From assembly GCA_046485045.1 (NCBI GenBank), contig JAWOHT010000014.1, forward strand, positions 1 to 64,000: 64,000 nucleotides of DNA. The letters are read 5' to 3'. The stretch comes from JAFGPL01 sp046485045. Lineage in GTDB: Bacteria > Bacteroidota > Bacteroidia > Bacteroidales > UBA10428. The notes under the pieces were generated by a model that saw nothing but the letters and a program-made list of their open reading frames with translations, ran no database searches and was not told the origin of the DNA. Positions 27,606 to 36,287 of the stretch are shown here, in pieces (position 1 is the first letter of the stretch; the number at the start of each line of letters is the position of its first letter). The translations under genes were made by a program, and so were the position numbers.

Positions 27606-29579
27606 TTAATTCAACATTATCTGTCCGCCGGTAACCGGAATTGCCTGTCCGGTCTCATATTTCTGATCAATTACATAAAATATGGCTTTCATTACATCTT
27701 CAACTCTGCAACCGCGTCCGGCAGGCACCTGCGCTTCGTAATAACGTTTTACGTCTTCGATTGTTCTGGCACCGGGTACTTTTCCGGCATTCAGGTACTG
27801 AACGAACAAACCGTTTTTGGGATCAGACCATAGTGGGCCTTCGAACAGGTTTCCCGGGCAGATCGAATTAACCTTTATTTTATAGGGTATGAGTTCCAGC
27901 GCAAAAGACTGGGTAAGGCCTACACCACCAAACTTACCTCCGGCGTAGGCAAAGTTTTTGTTGCTGCCTTTCAGTCCCGATTTTGAATTTATCTGGATAA
28001 TGTCTGTGAAATAGTCGTCACGGTAACTGGCCTGTACTTTAAGTATTTCCGAGGCATACTTGGCACACAGGTAGTAGCCGGTATAATTTACACGGGTAAC
28101 GAATTCAAAAGTTTCCGGTTCCATTTCTTCAAGGCCTCCGGCTTTTAATACCCCTGCATTGCTGATGAAAATATCCAGTCCGCCAAATTCTGTTACAGTT
28201 TTGAACATCAGGTTTTTTAACGATTCGGGATTTGTAACATCAGTTTTAACAAAAACTGCTTTGTTCTTTTTGTTTGCGCTGTTGAGCTTATCAACCAGTT
28301 CATTGCCTTTTTCTTCGTTGAGGTCGGCTATAATTACATTGGCGCCTTTTTCGAAAAGGCTGGCGGCAATTCCTTCGCCAAAACCCTGCGCGGCACCGGT
28401 AATAATAGCAATCTTGCCGTCAACCAGCTCATTACCCCGGGCAGTTCCTTTTGAAACCTTTCGTCTGTAATTTTCAACCTCCCAGGTGTCAATAAAGTCT
28501 ATCTGATTGCGGTTCATGAACCTTGGACCACCAAAATTTTCGGTGTAGTGGCTAATTTTCATCAGGTCTTCGAACACATCAAGTACATTTTCTGCTGCCT
28601 GGGCGTTTTCTTCAACTGCAATAAGCCCAATACCTTTAATCAGGATAACTTTTGGGGTATATTTGTACTCGTTTCTGAACCGCTCAAGGTGTGATTTAAA
28701 ACGGTCTAAAATGCTTTCGACTGACCCATTTACATCCAGAAACAGGTATTTGGCTTTGCAATACACGATGATATCAGGAGTAAAAGGCAGTGAGATTTTA
28801 AAAAAAGCATCCTGGCTTGAACTGTATTTCTCAATTAGTGAATTGTACCTTGTCTTGAGTATTACAGGGCTATCTTCTGTAAGGAGCATTTTAACAGCAG
28901 GAAGAATTTCCCGGGTTTTCACTTCATTTTCAAAGGGTTCTGTCAGCAGATCTCCGGCTATGCGGTTTCTTATTCGTGATTCGATTTCGCTGTAGAGCTC
29001 TTGTATTTCTTCGGTTGAATTGGCGCTTACAAATACCCCGTGATTTTCAAGAAAGATAATCTGAGGGTCTGCTTTGTGGTTATTACGGTATTGATTGAGT
29101 TCAAGTTCAATTTTTTTAAAGAGGGTGTAGCCCGGGTCAACATATTCTATATAAAGGGTGTTCTCAGGAAAAAGCTCCTGCACAAACTGTTTCGATTGCT
29201 TAGCACAAAGCAACCCGTTGACCAGCGTAGGGTGGGTATGCACAATGTACTGATAATCTATTATGTCATGCATAGATGTTTCGACCGATGGTCTTAACCC
29301 CGATTCTTTATTTACAATAGCAGCGTGAAGGTCTTCTTTCACTTCCCTTTCGCGTTCAAACGGGTTTTCGTTGTAACCTGCCGAAGATATTCTTTTCAGT
29401 TTTTCCCGGTTGAGCTGCACAAACCCGTTCACATCAATGGTGGCAAGTGATGTTCCGCTGGCTTTAATCCAGATATGTGTGTCATTCTTAAACGAGGTGT
29501 TTCCGCCCCCGGCAATTACATAATTTTTTTGTTTTCCATAAAATTGTGATATCTCAACTAAATTTTTTAATTCCTTCAT
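27606..29579 (-). CDS. Class II aldolase fused to an SrlD-like sorbitol-6-phosphate dehydrogenase
   Basis: A 657-residue two-domain protein. Residues about 10-210 form a class II (FucA/RhaD-type) aldolase: AGGGNTSFK, Glu in VETSMHD, zinc His in IVHTHPTLVN and His in FLENHGVFV. Residues about 385-657 form a short-chain dehydrogenase: GAAQGFGEGIAASL (cofactor loop), IIQINSKSGLKG with the catalytic Ser, and YAGGKFGGVGLTQSFALEL with Tyr and Lys. That last region and the tail AGRGCRVEDVM ... GQAIPVTGGQIML resemble E. coli SrlD. The domain order is that of RhaEW-type fusions, but the SDR part looks like SrlD rather than a lactaldehyde dehydrogenase. Substrate unknown. Confidence 0.88.
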   Translation of the reverse strand: MKELKNLVEISQFYGKQKNYVIAGGGNTSFKNDTHIWIKASGTSLATIDVNGFVQLNREKLKRISSAGYNENPFEREREVKEDLHAAIVNKESGLRPSVETSMHDIIDYQYIVHTHPTLVNGLLCAKQSKQFVQELFPENTLYIEYVDPGYTLFKKIELELNQYRNNHKADPQIIFLENHGVFVSANSTEEIQELYSEIESRIRNRIAGDLLTEPFENEVKTREILPAVKMLLTEDSPVILKTRYNSLIEKYSSSQDAFFKISLPFTPDIIVYCKAKYLFLDVNGSVESILDRFKSHLERFRNEYKYTPKVILIKGIGLIAVEENAQAAENVLDVFEDLMKISHYTENFGGPRFMNRNQIDFIDTWEVENYRRKVSKGTARGNELVDGKIAIITGAAQGFGEGIAASLFEKGANVIIADLNEEKGNELVDKLNSANKKNKAVFVKTDVTNPESLKNLMFKTVTEFGGLDIFISNAGVLKAGGLEEMEPETFEFVTRVNYTGYYLCAKYASEILKVQASYRDDYFTDIIQINSKSGLKGSNKNFAYAGGKFGGVGLTQSFALELIPYKIKVNSICPGNLFEGPLWSDPKNGLFVQYLNAGKVPGARTIEDVKRYYEAQVPAGRGCRVEDVMKAIFYVIDQKYETGQAIPVTGGQIMLN

Positions 29580-29588
29580 AAAATCTTT

Positions 29589-30821
29589 TTAATCGTTTGA
29601 TTTTAAATAGTTTTCAATTACGGCTTGTCCGAGTTCAATAAAATGCGCAATTTCTGATTGTTTTGTCATTCGGTGGCTGTTTAAAAACCCTTCTTGGTCT
29701 TTTGCTTTAAGGTACTGATGCGCTGCAACCACGCAGGCGCCGTTGTAGGCAACTTTTTTCAGGTACCCGTCGAGTTCCCTGTCGGTGGTTTTTACCGTAA
29801 GCGGGCTCAGTTGTGGTGAGTTATGTTCGGTGCCGAAGTTGATGACAAATCCTCTTTCTACCATGTTTTTCACAAAACGGGTAAGGTTTTCGAACCTGTT
29901 GCGTCCGGGGATAAGCTCTATGCATCCCACTCCAAGTTCTGTGAGCCTGTCAGCAAGCTTCCTGTCATCTGCTTCAAAGGGTGTATAGTTGCCATTCTTG
30001 TCGTCGAGCAATACGGGGTAACAAGGTATTCCGCCTGCATCTGTAATAATATTGATGATCTCTTCAAGCGGCAGAAATGCTTTTTCGTCTTCAGGCACAA
30101 ATGCTGCACCGCCTGCCTTGAGCAGGTTTCCCCTGATCTCTTCCTCGAGTTGAATATTGTCTGAAATACTGGCTTTTTGATCTTTTCCGGCATACAGCTG
30201 TGTAAGGAAAGATTTCTTTTCGGCCTCGGTCTTATAAAATTCATTCATTCTCACCCTTATTGCTTTAGCAATGTGCCTTTCGCGTAAAAGGTCTTTGGCA
30301 AATTCTTTTTTTAACGAAACGAAGTCGAATGTGAAGGGTGATTGAGCCTGTTCGAGCAACTCGTTGGTTCTTTCGAGCATCTTCCGCGCCTGTTTCTGGC
30401 TTTCAGACTTCACCTGTTCAAGCTTTTGCTGGTTTTGGGCCGAAAGTGAGAACGGAAAATTCAATCCTTTCCCGCTGAAATAGATCCTGCCCGGGTTATT
30501 CGGGTCATTAATTTTTATTCCCAGTTCCTGTTCTTGTTTTAAAAGTCCGATAAACTCAATGGAGAATTCAGGGAAAACCCTGTTTGTAAGGGCATGTTTC
30601 AGGAACTCGTCGTACCCGTCGGCCACAAAAAAGTCATTGATGCCGAGTACCCTGATGTCTTCATTTAGGGCCATTTCAAAAGCCTGGGCTATATTGGCAA
30701 ATGCGCTGAAAGAGTAGGGGGTATGAATATGGCAGTTTACCTTATAAACCTGACCTTCTGCCTGGTTGCGCCACCATTCGAGTAATTCTTGTTTGCCGGG
30801 AAAAGAGGTTAAGAAATTCAT
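29589..30821 (-). CDS. PHP-domain protein, putative metal-dependent phosphoesterase
   Basis: A 410-residue protein with the metal-binding signatures of the PHP superfamily: VNCHIHTPYSFSAF (HxH) at about residues 29-42, LGINDFF at about 60, and FGTEHNSPQLSP near 340, with a further His in AAHQYL. The middle (about 120-230) is a lysine/glutamate-rich helical insertion that is unusual for small PHP enzymes. PHP proteins hydrolyse phosphate esters or pyrophosphate-containing molecules; the substrate here is unknown. It lies 9 bases before the aldolase/SDR gene and 2 bases after the aldo/keto reductase, tying it to the sugar-phosphate locus. Confidence 0.78.
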   Translation of the reverse strand: MNFLTSFPGKQELLEWWRNQAEGQVYKVNCHIHTPYSFSAFANIAQAFEMALNEDIRVLGINDFFVADGYDEFLKHALTNRVFPEFSIEFIGLLKQEQELGIKINDPNNPGRIYFSGKGLNFPFSLSAQNQQKLEQVKSESQKQARKMLERTNELLEQAQSPFTFDFVSLKKEFAKDLLRERHIAKAIRVRMNEFYKTEAEKKSFLTQLYAGKDQKASISDNIQLEEEIRGNLLKAGGAAFVPEDEKAFLPLEEIINIITDAGGIPCYPVLLDDKNGNYTPFEADDRKLADRLTELGVGCIELIPGRNRFENLTRFVKNMVERGFVINFGTEHNSPQLSPLTVKTTDRELDGYLKKVAYNGACVVAAHQYLKAKDQEGFLNSHRMTKQSEIAHFIELGQAVIENYLKSND

Positions 30822-30823
30822 TG

Positions 30824-31816
30824 TTACAATTCGAGTTTTATTTGTTCTATTTCTTTATTAATAGTATTGATTTCTTCGGTGCTAAGGGTGAATTCTGCAG
30901 CTTTGGCATTCTCTTCAACCTGTTCCGGGCTCCTGGCACCAACCAGCACACATGAGATTCCGGGTTGTTGCATGGTCCAGTTAATGACCAGTTGCGTAAG
31001 CGTGATATTCCTGTTTTGTGCAATTGGTTCGATTTTTTCAAGAAAATCATTGATTTGCAAAAGGTTACCAAGGGAATAATAGGGCAGGTTTGATCTTGTA
31101 TCGCCCTCGTTAAATTTGTAGTCGCCTTTAATTTTACCGGTGAGCACCCCGCGTTGCAAAGGACTGTAGGCCAGTATTCCTATATTGTTTTGGATGCAAA
31201 ACGGCACAATCTCTTTTTCGATATCAAGCTTTACCATACTGTATGGTACCTGGTTAGAGGCGAGGGTGATTCTGGAGTTGGCCTTTTTCATCTCATTAAC
31301 GCTGTAATTGCATACCCCCGATGCTTTTACTTTCCCCTGTTTAATAAGTATTTCAACTGCTTCCATGGTTTCTTCCACCGGGGTTGTGGGATCGGGCCAG
31401 TGTATCTGGTAAAGGTCAATAAAATCGGTATCCAGCCTTTTAAGACTTTGTTCGCACTCGTGTATTACACTTTTTTTCGATGAATACTTGTGCATATTTA
31501 CCGGTTTCCCTTCGTTTGAAACCGAAGAAAAGAAAAACTTGCCTTTATTGGTATCCCAACTAAGGCCATATTTTGTAAGTATCTGCACTTTGTCTCTTTT
31601 GCCTTTTATGGCCTTGCCGACAATTTCTTCACTTAACCCGAACCCGTAGGCAGGGGCAGTATCAATGGTAGTCATTCCCAGGTCTAAAGCTCTTTCAACA
31701 GCTTTCACAGACTGGTCAATATCTGTTCCGCCCCACATCCATCCACCTGCAGCCCATGCTCCAAAGGCTATTTCGGTTACTTTTACATCGCTTTTTCCAA
31801 GTTGATTTAGCTTCAT
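30824..31816 (-). CDS. Aldo/keto reductase
   Basis: About 330 residues starting MKLNQLGKSDVKVTEIAFG; an alternative ATG nine codons upstream (31843) would overlap the HAD gene, so 31816 is preferred. The AKR tetrad is present: Asp in TTIDTAPAYG, Tyr in the same motif (AYGFGLSE), Lys in ILTKYG and His in YQIHWPDP. The NADP-binding end is SCVLVGARSPEQVEENAKAA. It belongs to the group of NADPH-dependent oxidoreductases acting on aldehydes and sugars. It is placed between a HAD phosphatase and the PHP gene, so a polyol- or aldehyde-forming step in the same pathway is plausible. Confidence 0.88.
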   Translation of the reverse strand: MKLNQLGKSDVKVTEIAFGAWAAGGWMWGGTDIDQSVKAVERALDLGMTTIDTAPAYGFGLSEEIVGKAIKGKRDKVQILTKYGLSWDTNKGKFFFSSVSNEGKPVNMHKYSSKKSVIHECEQSLKRLDTDFIDLYQIHWPDPTTPVEETMEAVEILIKQGKVKASGVCNYSVNEMKKANSRITLASNQVPYSMVKLDIEKEIVPFCIQNNIGILAYSPLQRGVLTGKIKGDYKFNEGDTRSNLPYYSLGNLLQINDFLEKIEPIAQNRNITLTQLVINWTMQQPGISCVLVGARSPEQVEENAKAAEFTLSTEEINTINKEIEQIKLEL

Positions 31817-31836
31817 AAGTTTTTGAATTAATTGGG

Positions 31837-32481
31837 TTACCAATTTAGTACATTTTCGGAAACATATGATAAATTTTTTACGATCCAGTCGGCTTTTGCA
31901 AGTTCAGTTTCTGAAAAACTGGTTGTTACTGCAAGGCATTTTGCCCCTGCAGCTTTTGCAGCCTCAATACCGTTTACAGCATCTTCAACAACAAGGCATT
32001 CAAATGGTTCAACATTTAGTTTGTTTGCAGCTTTCAAGTAGATTTCCGGGTGAGGTTTTTTATTTTCTACCTCAAGTCCGTTGACTGTAACATCAAACAC
32101 CCCATAATACAATTCGGCAGCTCTAAGGTTTACAGCCATTTTAACTTCATCGGTGCTTGTTGCCAATGCAAGTTTTAGTTTTTTGGCCTTGCATTTATTT
32201 ATAAACGCTTCTACACCGGGCAATATTGTTAGCTTTTCAGGTGCTATTTGCGAATATATCTCGTAAGTTCTGGCTTTATCACGTTCAATATCAATGGCAA
32301 AGCCATATTTTTTTGCTACGCCCCCAAGGTAATTGTTTTCACCGGTACCGATAAATGGTTTAAAATCATTCCTTTCAACATAAATTCCATGTTCCTGAAA
32401 CATCTGTTTTGCCGCGAGAAAGATAATTTCTTCCGAATCAACCAGCACTCCATCCATATCGAACAGTACCGCTTTAAGCAT
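31837..32481 (-). CDS. HAD-family phosphatase/beta-phosphoglucomutase-like
   Basis: A 214-residue HAD hydrolase: motif I VLFDMDGVLVDS (Asp8, Asp10), motif II LALATSTD, motif III Lys in KKPHPEIYLKAA and motif IV VVEDAVNGIEAAKAAG. The cap is a small helical type 1 cap, as in beta-phosphoglucomutase and sugar-phosphate phosphatases. It is the first gene of the minus-strand sugar run downstream of the histidine kinase. Whether it is a mutase or phosphatase cannot be told from sequence; the locus favours a sugar-phosphate substrate. Confidence 0.88.
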   Translation of the reverse strand: MLKAVLFDMDGVLVDSEEIIFLAAKQMFQEHGIYVERNDFKPFIGTGENNYLGGVAKKYGFAIDIERDKARTYEIYSQIAPEKLTILPGVEAFINKCKAKKLKLALATSTDEVKMAVNLRAAELYYGVFDVTVNGLEVENKKPHPEIYLKAANKLNVEPFECLVVEDAVNGIEAAKAAGAKCLAVTTSFSETELAKADWIVKNLSYVSENVLNW

Positions 32482-32813
32482 TTTTTGGTTTTTTTGTATT
32501 TGAATTCAGGCATAATCTGGCATATCTTCTGGCTTGCCTTACTTTGTTTTGGCCTTCCCTCGTTCAACGAAGCTTCATTGTAAGAGAACCTCGTTCAAAA
32601 TTGAACCTGTAAAGAAGTGGCTGAGAATTAAACAAAGTATATCAAGGCTTACATCTGCGGGTACAGCTCCCGATTTCCAACCTTCGCAATGCTAAGGCAG
32701 GCAAGTCACATGATCCCCATTTTCATCCTTACCGGTTGTTACCGGTTGTTACCGGTTTTGGAACCAGAATTTCGGGTACAAAGATAGAAGTAAATCGATG
32801 TTGGCCAAAAAAA
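32482..32813. other. Non-coding gap between the HAD and histidine kinase genes, with a short tandem repeat
   Basis: No credible gene is seen. It contains the palindrome GTTCAAAATTGAAC at 32593-32606, a 10-base tandem repeat (accggttgtt, two full copies and a partial third) at 32731-32757, and one copy (32497-32512) of a 16-base direct repeat whose other copy lies upstream of the kinase at 35406-35421. I see no RNA gene. Confidence 0.5.
32731..32757. repeat. 10-base tandem repeat
   Basis: accggttgtt occurs twice exactly, followed by a partial copy accggtt. It lies in the non-coding gap downstream of the kinase gene; function not apparent. Confidence 0.7.
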
Positions 32814-35216
32814 TTATGTTTGAATAAATTTTCTGATTTTTTCGAGAAGCATATCAGCCTTTATGGGTTTAATGATGTAATCATCAAATTGTGCCTGCTT
32901 TATTTTCTTAAGGTCTTCGGCGGTAGCGAAGGCAGTTTGCGCAATTACCGGTATGTTTTTTTTGCTTTTAATAAGTTGAGTAGCTTTGAAACCATTCATT
33001 TTTGGCATTTTTAAATCCATCAGCACAAGGTGAATATTCTCATGATCATTCCTGGAAAAAAAATGAACAATTTCCTGACCATTTTTAAAAGAAATCAATT
33101 TTGCACCTGTGTTCTTGAGAATTTCATGAAGTAAAACCATGTTGTCTTCTTCATCTTCGGCAATTGCTATGGTATGGTTTGCCAAATTAAAATCTTTAAG
33201 GTTTATTACTGAAGCAGTAGTGTTAATTTCAAATTCGTCATTCTCTTCTGCATTATTAAGATTAAGTGAAAGGAAAAAAGTGGTGCCTTTTCCAAATTCC
33301 GATTCAACCCAGATTTCACCATTAAGTAATTCTGTGAGCCGCTTTGATATGGCAAGTCCTAATCCTGTGCCACCATAAAACTTTGAATTGTCGTCTTCGA
33401 TTTTCCAAAAACGGTTAAATACATATTGTAAATTTTCCTTTTTAATTCCAATTCCTGAATCTTTTACATATAGAACAATTTTTTTATTTTCTTGTAAATA
33501 ACTTCCTACTATTATTTCTCCTTTTTCGGTAAATTTAATGGCATTCGAGATAAAATTTGATAATATTTGTTTAACTCTCACTCTGTCAGTTAATAAATGG
33601 AATTCAGAATTTAAAGGGCTATAATCGATGATCAGTTTTAGTTTTGTCTTATCAATTTTTGGCTCAAAAGAGTATACAATTTCCTTTATCAATATATTAA
33701 TATTAACTTTTTCATTATTAATTGTATAACCCTCGGCCTCTGATTTTGAAAGCTCCAGAATATCATCAATAAGTGCCAAAAGGTGTTCGCTGCTTTTATT
33801 TACATGATTTACAAATAGTTCACGTTCATGAGCTGATAAATCATCACACGAAAGCAGGTTGGAAAAACCGACAATGGAATTCATAGGTGTCCTGATTTCA
33901 TGACTCATATTTGCCAGAAACGATGATTTTAAACGTTCCGATTCTTCTGCCTTATTTTTAGCAATGAATAGCTCATGATTTACTGCTGAAAGGTTTGCAT
34001 TACTTTCTTCAAGCTCAACATTCATTTCGTTGACTTTCTCACTACTTTCTTCCAATTGGGCATTTTTATCCTGAATTTCAATCAGTTTTTGTTGTAGCAG
34101 TAGTTCTGCTTTCTTCCGTTTTCTTATATTTGAGGTCAGCACAAAAATAACAACCAGTAAGATTCCAACTATTGCGAAAAACAGCAAAATCAATTTGTAA
34201 TATTTTGAAAATATTGAAGTTGGTTCATTGATTATGATCGATTCTTTTGGTAATAAATCGGGATCTATATTGAACTTTTCAACAATATTATAATCAAAGT
34301 AGCACTTGTCTTTTGGTGGTGCCACTTTTTGAGGGGGAACATAATCGGGGTTTTCCAGGAACCTAAGTGCCAGTTTAGCCATTTCTGAGCCGTGTAGTAC
34401 TCCAGTGTTAATAATTCCACCGATAATTCCTTTACCAAAAGAAGGCTCCGCATCCATAAATATGGGGACACTGGCCCTTTTGGCAATTTCCTGTAATATC
34501 AAATCAGAATTGACGGGTTTGCCGAAGTTGTCGTAAAATACATCAATCCTTGCAATCGCATTTCCTTCTTCAAGGTTTGGAACCAGTTTGTAAATGGAGT
34601 CTAAACCTAAATCTGTCAGATAAACAAAATCAACAATTCCTTTGTATTTAGGCTCAAGTTGCTGAATATATTTCAGGTTCAAACGACTTGTAAGTGTACT
34701 GTCAGTGATGAAATAAAGTTTTTTAATTTCTGGCATTATTCTTAAAATCAATTGATTCACAGAATCCTGATCTAGTCCCTCCTTAATGCCATAAAAGCGG
34801 GTATTTAAATTATAATCCTCAGGATTATTTACCCCGCAAAACAAGATGGGGATATCAGATGCAATATCATCTCCATATTTCATCAGGAAGTTTAAAGCAT
34901 CATTGTCACTCGAAATAATTAAATCAAGCTTTTGATTTTTATATTTTCGTTGGATAAGCTGATAAATTAAGTCGAAATTATTTTCTCCAAATCGCTTCGA
35001 ATCAAGATACTCGGTGTATAGAATGATATTTTGGTAAGGTATAAAGGTACGTAATACACCAGATGCTACACTGTCTCCCCATGAATAGGAGGGGGCATAT
35101 GAATGGATATAGAGAACATACTTAGACTCTTTTTTTGTAAACTCCTGAGTAAAGCAAGGATTTATAACTAATCCAAAAAAGATGGGCATCAGAATTTTAC
35201 CAACAAATCGAATCAT
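32814..35216 (-). CDS. Hybrid sensor histidine kinase with periplasmic ligand-binding domain and receiver
   Basis: An 800-residue protein. Signal/TM start, then an ABC-substrate-binding-like periplasmic domain (about 25-330, YVLYIHSYAPSYSWGDSVA), a transmembrane helix (about 343-363), a coiled coil (about 368-425), HisKA with His439 (NMSHEIRTPMNSIVGF), HATPase_c (KDSGIGIKKENLQYVF, GTGLGLAISKRLTELL) and a C-terminal receiver with Asp734 (LVLMDLKMPKMNG) and the conserved Lys in DYIIKPIKAD. It would sense a small molecule outside the inner membrane; no separate response regulator is adjacent. The gene is visibly AT-richer than its neighbours and flanked by a 16-base direct repeat. Confidence 0.92.
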   Translation of the reverse strand: MIRFVGKILMPIFFGLVINPCFTQEFTKKESKYVLYIHSYAPSYSWGDSVASGVLRTFIPYQNIILYTEYLDSKRFGENNFDLIYQLIQRKYKNQKLDLIISSDNDALNFLMKYGDDIASDIPILFCGVNNPEDYNLNTRFYGIKEGLDQDSVNQLILRIMPEIKKLYFITDSTLTSRLNLKYIQQLEPKYKGIVDFVYLTDLGLDSIYKLVPNLEEGNAIARIDVFYDNFGKPVNSDLILQEIAKRASVPIFMDAEPSFGKGIIGGIINTGVLHGSEMAKLALRFLENPDYVPPQKVAPPKDKCYFDYNIVEKFNIDPDLLPKESIIINEPTSIFSKYYKLILLFFAIVGILLVVIFVLTSNIRKRKKAELLLQQKLIEIQDKNAQLEESSEKVNEMNVELEESNANLSAVNHELFIAKNKAEESERLKSSFLANMSHEIRTPMNSIVGFSNLLSCDDLSAHERELFVNHVNKSSEHLLALIDDILELSKSEAEGYTINNEKVNINILIKEIVYSFEPKIDKTKLKLIIDYSPLNSEFHLLTDRVRVKQILSNFISNAIKFTEKGEIIVGSYLQENKKIVLYVKDSGIGIKKENLQYVFNRFWKIEDDNSKFYGGTGLGLAISKRLTELLNGEIWVESEFGKGTTFFLSLNLNNAEENDEFEINTTASVINLKDFNLANHTIAIAEDEEDNMVLLHEILKNTGAKLISFKNGQEIVHFFSRNDHENIHLVLMDLKMPKMNGFKATQLIKSKKNIPVIAQTAFATAEDLKKIKQAQFDDYIIKPIKADMLLEKIRKFIQT

Positions 35217-35438
35217 TCCTGTTTGTATAAAAGTATAATATTTGATGAAAAAATCGTATTAAAGTACAAATATTATGCCTAATTACCTAATCGCAGATTT
35301 AACCCATTTTGCACCTGCCCGCTCAAAAATTTTTGATTGATAAGGGGTCTGTCATTTTCGGGTTCAGGTTTGTGTACTACAGATTTTTTCTTTACGAAAG
35401 GTGCATATTTGAATTCAGGCACACATTGTTCTTGCCAT

Positions 35439-36236
35439 TTATATATTTACCAGCTCTCTTACCCCTTCAAGCACGAACCTGGGTTGGTACGGGAACAAAG
35501 GCAGCATATCGAGGCTGGTAATTCCGCTAAGTACCAGGCAGGTATCTATTTCAGACTCTATCCCGGCTAAGATGTCTGTATCCATCCGGTCGCCGATTAT
35601 TACAGCTTCATCATTACTGCATTTCAATTTTTTAAGGGCGTTGCGCATCATCAGCGGGTTGGGCTTGCCTACAAAATATGCATTTCTTCCGGTAGACAGT
35701 TCGATGGGGGCAATTAAAGCTTTGGTGGCCGGTACGATACCGTTTTCAACCGGACCGGTAAGGTCGGGATTGGTGCCTATCAGTTTTGCCCCTTTCAACA
35801 CAAGGTTAATGGCATGCTCAACCCGCTCGTAACTGTAACTTCTTGATTCACCTACCACTACATAGTCGGGGTTTACATTGTTCATCGTGTAGCCCACATT
35901 GTAGAGGGCATTTATTAAACCGGCATCACCAATAATATATGCACTGCCTTTTGGTTGCTGACTGCTAAGAAACATGGCTGTTGCAAGCGCACTGGTGTAA
36001 AAAACATCTTTTTTAACCGAAATACCCATTCTTTGCAGTTTCTCCTGGAGTTCTTCAGGGGTACGCTCGCTTGAATTGGTAAGAAAAACAAACTTCTTTT
36101 CCTCGGCCACAAGCCAGTCAATGAACTCTTTTACCCCGGGTAACAGTTTATTGCCGTGGTATATTACCCCGTCCATATCTATGATAAAGCTTTTTTTTCG
36201 CTTTATTGCATTTATTTGATTATCTGATATATTCAT
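35439..36236 (-). CDS. HAD-IIA family hydrolase (NagD-like)
   Basis: A 265-residue HAD type IIA phosphatase: motif I FIIDMDGVIYHGN (Asp20, Asp22), the NSSERTPEEL segment, Lys in YFVGKPNPLMMRNAL and motif IV VIIGDRMDTDILAGIESEID. The family includes NagD, AraL and phosphoglycolate phosphatases that dephosphorylate sugar or metabolic phosphates. It lies between the kinase and the E1 gene, 51 bases before the latter (36288). Its substrate is unknown, but the surrounding aldolase, dehydrogenase and kinase genes make a sugar phosphate likely. Confidence 0.88.
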   Translation of the reverse strand: MNISDNQINAIKRKKSFIIDMDGVIYHGNKLLPGVKEFIDWLVAEEKKFVFLTNSSERTPEELQEKLQRMGISVKKDVFYTSALATAMFLSSQQPKGSAYIIGDAGLINALYNVGYTMNNVNPDYVVVGESRSYSYERVEHAINLVLKGAKLIGTNPDLTGPVENGIVPATKALIAPIELSTGRNAYFVGKPNPLMMRNALKKLKCSNDEAVIIGDRMDTDILAGIESEIDTCLVLSGITSLDMLPLFPYQPRFVLEGVRELVNI

Positions 36237-36287
36237 GGTATCCCGGATTGTTATTTTAAAAGAAGCAGGTTTTGCACATCATATTTA

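Noticed and set aside
32731..32757. CRISPR or larger repeat array at the accggttgtt repeat
   Set aside because: Only two full 10-base copies and a partial one, no spacers.
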